Assembly (NCBI GenBank): GCA_958422185.1
Contig: CATZNW010000002.1
Location: forward strand, 57,294 to 121,293
DNA from: an uncultured Clostridium sp.
Lineage (GTDB): Bacteria; Bacillota; Clostridia; Oscillospirales; Acutalibacteraceae
DNA length: 64,000 bases
Direction: 5' to 3'
Shown here: positions 58,669 to 64,000 of the stretch, one piece after another
How the letters are laid out: each line of letters starts with the position of its first letter
Position numbering within the stretch: the first letter of the stretch is position 1
Notes under the pieces: generated by a model
What the model was told of the DNA's origin: nothing
The model's input: the letters and a program-made list of their open reading frames with translations, nothing else
Databases searched by the model: none
Translations under genes and position numbers: made by a program

Positions 58669-60681
58669 ATGGCTGATAAACATAATCACGCTCATGGGCA
58701 GGAACACGGTCACTCAAACGGCAGGGCATGCTCCTGCGGCCACGATGACGGATGCGGCTGCGGTCATGATCACGAGCACGGCGGCGAGATAAATAAAAAA
58801 GCGTTCGCCCTTAAAATGGGGTTCGGAATTGCGTTTTTCATTGCAGGATATCTCATCAACGAGTTTGCCGAACTGCCGTTTTATGTGCCGCTGATTATTT
58901 TTGCGGTATCTTATATCATCGTAGGCTTCAACATTATTAAAGAGGCTGTTGAAGGTGTGTTCCGCGGCAATATCTTTAACGAGAATTTCCTGATGGCCAT
59001 TGCGTCTGTAGGCGCGTTCATAATCGGCGAGTATGCGGAGGGCTGCGCTGTTGTTATCCTTTATACGATAGGCGAGTTCCTGCAGGATCTTGCGGTCGGC
59101 AAAAGCCGCAAATCCATTGCGGATATGATCCAGTCCGCGCCCCAGAAAGTGCATGTTGAACGGAACGGAAAACTTGTTGATGAAGACCCGGAAAAAATAA
59201 GGCCGGGCGAGGTCTTTGTTGTTAATCCCGGTGAAAAGATCGAACTGGACGGTGTGATAGAATCCGGCAGCGCAGAGGTGGATATGGCAGCACTGACGGG
59301 GGAGAGCATTCCGGTTTCTCTGAGCGCCGGGGACGAGATTCTTTCAGGCTCCATAAATATAGACGGTATGCTGAAAGTAAAGGCATCAAAAGAATATAAG
59401 GACTCAACTGTTTCGCGCATCCTTTCTATGATAGAGGACGCGGATTCCAAAAAGAGCCACGCGGAAAAATTCATAAGCAGATTTGCCAAGGTCTATACCC
59501 CCATAGTCTGCCTTGTTGCTCTGCTTATCATAGTGGTTCCGCCGCTGTTTTTCGGCGGCGAATGGAAAGACTGGGCTTACAGAGGACTTTCCGCGCTCGT
59601 TGTATCCTGCCCGTGTGCGATCGTTATATCCATACCGCTTGGGTTTTTCAGCGGTCTCGGCGCGTGCTCAAAGCAGGGCGTTCTGATAAAGGGCAGCAAC
59701 TATCTGGAAATGCTGTCTAAATTTGACGTAGCCGTGTTTGATAAAACAGGAACGATCACAAGCGGCAAGTTTGAATATGTTAACTGCGAATGTGTAAACT
59801 GCCACTGCGAAAATAAAAAAGAGCACCGTGAACTGCTGGGGCTTATAGCGGCGTGTGAAAAATATTCCACGCACCCGATAGCAAAATCCGTAAGCCTTGC
59901 ATTCGGTCAGTTCGCCGACGGGCTGGAGGTTACAGACGCAAAGAATTATGCCGGAATGGGCGTTTCCGCCGTTATCAACGGCAAAAGGTATTACGCCGGA
60001 AATGAAAAGCTTATGAAAAAAGCCGGTGTGGAGTTCAGGGAAACAAAACTGATCGGCACCGCGATCTATCTTTGCAGCGATGACGAGTTTCTGGGCGATA
60101 TCGTATTTGCTGACGTTATCAAGTCGGACAGCAGGGACGCGATCTCGGAGCTGTATGACCTGGGCGTTAAAAAGACCGTTATGCTTACGGGCGACAAGGC
60201 AGAGATCGCCGCGGATATAGCGAAAAAGGCCGGTATAAACGAATATTGCTCAAAGCTTTTGCCTGATGAAAAGGTTGACAGGGTCAGAAAAATCAAAGAG
60301 GGCAGCGAGGATATCGTTCTCTATACGGGCGACGGTATCAATGACGCGCCTGTGCTTGCCCAGGCGGATATAGGCGTTGCAATGGGCGGAATCGGCTCTG
60401 ATGTTGCGATTGAGGCCGCGGACGTTGTAATTATGGGTGACAGTCTTTCAAAAATACCGGCAGCGCGCAGGATCGCTAAAAAAACAATGGGCATAGTTAA
60501 GGAAAACATTATTTTCAGCATAGGTATCAAAGTGCTTATCATTATCGGCAGCGCGCTCGGCGTTTTCGGAGAAAGCGCAATGTGGCTGGCTGTTTTCGGC
60601 GATGTCGGCGTATGTCTGATAGCCGTTGCAAATTCCCTGAGAGCCATGCATTATAAAGACAGAAAGAAACGCACAAAATAG
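58669..60681 (+). CDS. cadA: Heavy-metal P1B-type ATPase (Cd/Zn/Co export)
   Basis: A 670-residue P-type ATPase. The N-terminus is a His/Cys-rich tail (HNHAHGQEHGHSNGRACSCG, residues 4-23, and more) instead of a folded heavy-metal-associated domain. It has the CPC motif in VVSCPCAIVISIP, phosphorylation site FDKTGTITSG, MLTGDKAEIAADIAKKAG and VLYTGDGINDAPVLAQADIG. It pumps divalent soft metals out of the cell. The ArsR gene and operator upstream indicate metal-induced expression. Confidence 0.93.
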   Translation: MADKHNHAHGQEHGHSNGRACSCGHDDGCGCGHDHEHGGEINKKAFALKMGFGIAFFIAGYLINEFAELPFYVPLIIFAVSYIIVGFNIIKEAVEGVFRGNIFNENFLMAIASVGAFIIGEYAEGCAVVILYTIGEFLQDLAVGKSRKSIADMIQSAPQKVHVERNGKLVDEDPEKIRPGEVFVVNPGEKIELDGVIESGSAEVDMAALTGESIPVSLSAGDEILSGSINIDGMLKVKASKEYKDSTVSRILSMIEDADSKKSHAEKFISRFAKVYTPIVCLVALLIIVVPPLFFGGEWKDWAYRGLSALVVSCPCAIVISIPLGFFSGLGACSKQGVLIKGSNYLEMLSKFDVAVFDKTGTITSGKFEYVNCECVNCHCENKKEHRELLGLIAACEKYSTHPIAKSVSLAFGQFADGLEVTDAKNYAGMGVSAVINGKRYYAGNEKLMKKAGVEFRETKLIGTAIYLCSDDEFLGDIVFADVIKSDSRDAISELYDLGVKKTVMLTGDKAEIAADIAKKAGINEYCSKLLPDEKVDRVRKIKEGSEDIVLYTGDGINDAPVLAQADIGVAMGGIGSDVAIEAADVVIMGDSLSKIPAARRIAKKTMGIVKENIIFSIGIKVLIIIGSALGVFGESAMWLAVFGDVGVCLIAVANSLRAMHYKDRKKRTK

Positions 60682-60712
60682 ATACAAAAGGAAATTTGTT
60701 TAATCCAGTGAT

Positions 60713-60741
60713 AAGGGGACTGCCGCGGCAGTCCCTTTTTT
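60713..60741 (+). terminator. Terminator after the metal ATPase
   Basis: GGGACTGCC and GGCAGTCCC pair around GC-rich bases, followed by six T residues. Confidence 0.92.
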
Positions 60742-60832
60742 GCTGTTCGCAGCGCATATTTTACAAACAACAAACAAAAATAAGTTGTAAATTTGACAAA
60801 AACATTTATAATAGAATAGGAGGTGTATTGCC

Positions 60833-62209
60833 TTGTTAAGGTTTTATCAGATAACCGACCTGCATTACTATCCTGCAAGGGAACTGAACGTGCGCGGCAA
60901 AGCGTGGGAAAAACGCGCTTTGTACGACCAGCGCTGCGTTGCGGAAAGCGAGGCCATAATCGACGCCGTGTTTGCAAAGCTCGCGGGGGACCGTGAAACG
61001 GAGATCGTGCTTGTTACGGGCGATGTGGTGTGTGACGGCGAACTTGCCGGGCATATTTCCCTTGCCGAAAAACTGAAAAAACTCAAGGATGCTGGCAAAA
61101 GGATATTTCTTATAACCGCGTCCCACGATATAAGACCGGATCCGAAAGGTTACAGCGAGGAAAAGGGCGAATATGTGGTTGACTGCGCAACAAAAGAGCA
61201 GTTGTTTGATATTTATTATGACTTCGGGCCAAGCAATGCCCTAAGCATACATAAGCCAACAAGCTCCTATTGCGCGCGGCTCGATAAGGGATACCGCCTG
61301 CTTATGCTCAATGACGACCGCGAAGGCTGGGGCGCGGACAGTTACGGATTTTCCGCAGAGCAGCTTGCATGGGCAAGGCAGCAGATTGAAGACGCGAAAA
61401 CGGCGGGTGATGAAATGCTTGCCGTGTGCCACCACCCTCTGCTGTCGCCGGTTAAATTTTACCGCCTGTTCAGCCCGCATGAAATGATAGATGACTGCGA
61501 TGAGGTGGCCGGCTTTCTTGCGGACAGCGGTATTCGCTTTCTGTTTACCGGGCACACGCATATGCAGAATATAAATTATTATGACAGCCCGCGCGGAAAC
61601 AGGCTTTATGAGATAAATACCGGCTGCCTGACGGCTTATCCGAGCCCCATACGAAAAATGGCGCTGAACGGCGATACGCTGGATGTTAAGACCCTGCATA
61701 TTGAGGCAATGGATTTTGATACGCAGTGCAAACCGTATATGACTTATCTGAAAGAGCATTTTGATTATATGCTGCACGATATTTTTGATTCCGCCGCCAA
61801 TGATATAGACCGTTTCTGCGAACTCGGCGAAAGCTTCAGCCTAAAAAAAGAGCAGTCTGAAAAATTAAAACTTCCCATAAACATTGCCGGAAAGGCGCTT
61901 GAAAAACTTACATTTAGAAAAGCGGGAAGAATGCTTGGCGTGCTCCGTAAGATCGCGCCAAGAATGTATGACGTGCGCCTTTGCGATTTCCTCATAACTC
62001 TTGTAAACAACGTTTACGGCGGCACGCGTGATTTTGCCCCGGGCGGTGCGGAATATGATTCGTTTATGGCGATTGCGGATAAGGCGGCGAGTCTGATTCC
62101 GTCCAAGGATATAAAGGCAAAGTACACACGGCAGATCCGTCCGGTGCTTTCCGATATTCTGTTTAACGCAAACGGAATAGACAGCAATAATACGGTAATT
62201 ACCTATTAA
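60833..62209 (+). CDS. Calcineurin-like metallophosphoesterase
   Basis: A 458-residue protein starting at TTG behind AGGAGG. Metal-site motifs in order: QITDLHYYP (DxH), VTGDVVCDGE (GDxxxDG), LITASHDIR (in place of GNHD), AVCHHPLLSP and LFTGHTHMQN. No signal peptide, so cytosolic. The C-terminal ~170 residues are helical and unrecognised. It lies 30 bases before a GPH transporter, which suggests it acts on an imported phosphorylated or glycosylated compound; that is inference. Confidence 0.88.
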   Translation: MLRFYQITDLHYYPARELNVRGKAWEKRALYDQRCVAESEAIIDAVFAKLAGDRETEIVLVTGDVVCDGELAGHISLAEKLKKLKDAGKRIFLITASHDIRPDPKGYSEEKGEYVVDCATKEQLFDIYYDFGPSNALSIHKPTSSYCARLDKGYRLLMLNDDREGWGADSYGFSAEQLAWARQQIEDAKTAGDEMLAVCHHPLLSPVKFYRLFSPHEMIDDCDEVAGFLADSGIRFLFTGHTHMQNINYYDSPRGNRLYEINTGCLTAYPSPIRKMALNGDTLDVKTLHIEAMDFDTQCKPYMTYLKEHFDYMLHDIFDSAANDIDRFCELGESFSLKKEQSEKLKLPINIAGKALEKLTFRKAGRMLGVLRKIAPRMYDVRLCDFLITLVNNVYGGTRDFAPGGAEYDSFMAIADKAASLIPSKDIKAKYTRQIRPVLSDILFNANGIDSNNTVITY

Positions 62210-62239
62210 GTTTAAAACTGATTTTAAGGGAGAAGATCT

Positions 62240-63709
62240 ATGAAGAATTATGTGCCCACAAAAGAATGGATGGCGTACGCTGTAGGCGCGCTCGGGCAGG
62301 GCATGGTCTATGCCATAATGAGTTCGTACATATCGGATTTTTACCTGAATGTACTTAAACTTACGCCCGTATTTGTTTTGCTGCTGGTCCTGCTTGCCAG
62401 AATATGGGATGCCGCTATTGATCCCATACTCGGTTATTATATGGACCGCGCAAATCCAAAACACGGCAAGCTGAAAAGCTATATCATTTATACGCCTATT
62501 CCTATAGCGGTCCTGACCGTGCTGCTGTTTTATTCGCCGGATCTTTCAGGCGGAGCGCTCATGGCTTATGCCGTTATTACTTATCTGCTGTGGTCAACGG
62601 TCTATTCGGTAAGCGACGTGCCCTTCTGGAGCCTGCCGAATCTGATGACCCCGAATCCTGATGAGCGCGGCGCTATTGTCAGCAAGGCGCGAACTTCAAA
62701 CGGAGTGGGTTCTGCAATCCCCATGGCATTTTTTATGCTGCTCGGTTTCATTCTGCCGGGTTTCGGCCTCAGCGGAACGCAGCTGGAAGAAACAAAATAT
62801 ATGACCATTACGCTGTTTTGCGCAATAGTAGGCAATATTCTGTTTGTGCCGGTCTATTTCAAAACGAAAGAACGGGTCAGGATACCTCCCCCGCCAAAGA
62901 AAAAGAAGGGTGAAAAGGGCGTTCTTAAAATCATATTAAGCTGCAAGCCGCTTATTCTGACCGCGCTTATGGGTATACTTTCCGCAGCGCGTTATCTTTA
63001 TCAGGCGGGCGCCGTGCACGTTGCGCGCTATGCTTTTTATATAGGCGAAGATCCCTCCGGTCTTGTCGGAGAGGCACGCGAAGCTGCGCTTCAGTCAAAT
63101 ATCAGCCTTGTTTCCACTGTGTTTCAGGTTGCCGCGGCGGCAGGTATGTTCGTTACAATGCTTGTAATGCCGCTTGCATTTAAAAAATTCAGCTATAAAC
63201 AGATCATTATAAGCACTTCGGTCTTGGGCTCCGTTTCCAGTTTTATCATTTATTTTCTGGGTTATGATCATTTCTGGGCGTGCGTGCCGTTCTTTGTTAT
63301 TTCGTGCATACCGCTCGGCGCCATAAACGTTTGCGCCTTCGCTATGATCGGCGACTGCCTTGACTATATGGAATGGAAAACAGGCGTTCGCCTTGCCGGA
63401 ACGGGGCAGGCAATCCAGAGCTTTGTTACCTCGTTCAGCAACGCGCTCGCAACGGGCTTTATCGTAGTTATGTATATGATAGTAAATCTTGACGTCGCGT
63501 CCATAAATGCGGACGTAACGGCAAATCCGCTGGAGATGACCCATGCCGTGCGCCAGGGCATGTTCAGCCTGATTTCGATCGTGCCGGCGATCAGTCTGCT
63601 GCTTTGCACCGTCCCTATGTTTTTCTATGATCTTGTGGGCGAAAAGAAAGAGCGCATCACCCGCGAACTGGAGGAAAGAAGAAAGGCAGCAGGCACTCTC
63701 AGCGAGTGA
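62240..63709 (+). CDS. GPH-family (MFS) sugar-cation symporter
   Basis: A 489-residue twelve-helix transporter: ARIWDAAIDPILGYYMDRAN then PKHGKLKSYI, the GPH signature loop, NLMTPNPDERGAIVSKARTS, and CAFAMIGDCLDYMEWKTGVR. The tail is Lys/Glu/Arg-rich, like its homologue at 55236. AGGGAGAAG precedes the ATG. It is probably co-transcribed with the metallophosphoesterase. Confidence 0.88.
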   Translation: MKNYVPTKEWMAYAVGALGQGMVYAIMSSYISDFYLNVLKLTPVFVLLLVLLARIWDAAIDPILGYYMDRANPKHGKLKSYIIYTPIPIAVLTVLLFYSPDLSGGALMAYAVITYLLWSTVYSVSDVPFWSLPNLMTPNPDERGAIVSKARTSNGVGSAIPMAFFMLLGFILPGFGLSGTQLEETKYMTITLFCAIVGNILFVPVYFKTKERVRIPPPPKKKKGEKGVLKIILSCKPLILTALMGILSAARYLYQAGAVHVARYAFYIGEDPSGLVGEAREAALQSNISLVSTVFQVAAAAGMFVTMLVMPLAFKKFSYKQIIISTSVLGSVSSFIIYFLGYDHFWACVPFFVISCIPLGAINVCAFAMIGDCLDYMEWKTGVRLAGTGQAIQSFVTSFSNALATGFIVVMYMIVNLDVASINADVTANPLEMTHAVRQGMFSLISIVPAISLLLCTVPMFFYDLVGEKKERITRELEERRKAAGTLSE

Positions 63710-63736
63710 TTGTATTTTCATCTTTATGGTAATTAT

Positions 63737-63777
63737 AAAACCGCCGCCGTTTCAGCCGAAACGGCGGCGGTTGTCTT
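63737..63777. terminator. Bidirectional terminator at convergent ends
   Basis: AACCGCCGCCGTTT at 63739-63752 pairs with AAACGGCGGCGGTT at 63759-63772, with A-rich and T-rich flanks. Confidence 0.9.
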
Positions 63778-63796
63778 TGAAATCTTTTTTAGGCGC

Positions 63797-64000
63797 TTAT
63801 TTAATAAGCAAACCGATGTTCTTCTCAAGCAGATCAAAGAAATGCTCAACGGTTTCACGATCCTTATCATTACCGCGCACGCACATGGAAAAAGTGATCT
63901 CCTTTCTCAGTGTGGTAACGGAAAGCAGCGCGTAAGGCTTGTATTTTACCGCGCCGCTCATGAAGCCGTCTGTAGGCTCGTGACCGTTAAGGGCAAGTTT
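63797..64000 (-). CDS. C-terminal end of an unrecognised protein
   Basis: The last ~67 codons of a minus-strand gene that continues past the window. It reads LALNGHEPTDGFMSGAV, then KYKPYALLSVTTLRKEITFS and NDKDRETVEHFFDLLEKNIG before the TAA. The pattern of a beta strand and a final amphipathic helix resembles the ends of condensation- or acyltransferase-type proteins, but this is too little to assign. The convergent terminator lies 20 bases past the stop. Confidence 0.6.
   Translation of the reverse strand, partial: KLALNGHEPTDGFMSGAVKYKPYALLSVTTLRKEITFSMCVRGNDKDRETVEHFFDLLEKNIGLLIK

Noticed and set aside
1..64000. CRISPR arrays, insertion sequences and prophage
   Set aside because: No regularly spaced direct repeats, transposase, integrase or phage structural gene was found on either strand; the only multi-copy elements are the ~200-base repeat and short motifs.

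Overview
The window looks like chromosomal DNA of a Gram-positive, spore-forming member of the Clostridia, probably a gut-type Oscillospirales or Christensenellales relative. This rests on the rpmH-rnpA-yidD-yidC-jag-mnmE-mnmG-rsmG-noc-soj-parB order, a spore cortex-lytic enzyme (SleB), a T-box leader on leuA, DnaD/DnaI-type primosome genes, Shine-Dalgarno-rich starts with some GTG/TTG codons, and sigma-A promoters with 17-base spacers. No plasmid, prophage core or CRISPR array is visible. The assignment is inferred from gene content only.

Layout. 1-3.7 kb: end of an LCP cell-wall ligase, an MgtC-like membrane protein, the first copy of a ~200-base structured repeat, a histidine phosphatase divergent from an XRE regulator, and mtnN. 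3.8-15.4 kb: the conserved ribosome/RNase P/membrane insertion/tRNA modification/chromosome segregation block, with three parS-like sites between noc and soj, then serS. dnaA is not next to rpmH. 15.6-17.7 kb: a KtrAB-type potassium uptake pair. 17.8-22.1 kb (minus): a galactofuranose-type glycan cassette of three family 2 glycosyltransferases and UDP-galactopyranose mutase. 22.4-27.4 kb: a GHMP sugar kinase, nadA, mnmA, an acetyltransferase, trmB and a VanZ protein. 27.5-29.4 kb: a 19-residue peptide gene, a PadR regulator with a small membrane protein and a secreted protein, and repeat copy two. 29.4-32.3 kb (minus): cysK, a cupin, rsmE, ogg. 32.7-36 kb: a small membrane protein, sleB, and a LysR regulator divergent from a split chromate transporter. 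36-41.1 kb (minus): M18 peptidase, a Sua5-CoaE fusion, prfA, murI, DUF951. 41.3-49.2 kb: an S1-domain protein, a YfhO-like membrane protein, tRNA-Gly, dnaD, dnaI, and a membrane-anchored protein that seems to start at CTG. 49.3-52.5 kb (minus): leuB and leuA behind a leucine-type T-box. 52.5-54 kb: an XRE regulator divergent from a 49-residue gene, repeat copy three, and a phosphoribosyltransferase. 54.2-64 kb: two GPH-family transporters with different partners, a candidate small RNA, a LexA-box-like promoter ahead of a sigma-region-4-like gene pair, an ArsR-CadA type metal efflux operon, a metallophosphoesterase, and the end of one more gene.

Most genes are housekeeping or common accessory functions. 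The least explained items are the ~200-base repeat with paired but divergent flanking hairpins (three copies, each just downstream of a gene on its own strand), the ~105-base transcript with an unpaired CCUCCU stretch at 57 kb, the Sua5-CoaE fusion, the two very small genes (19 and 49 codons) with tidy regulatory signals, and the palindrome-controlled sigma-like pair.
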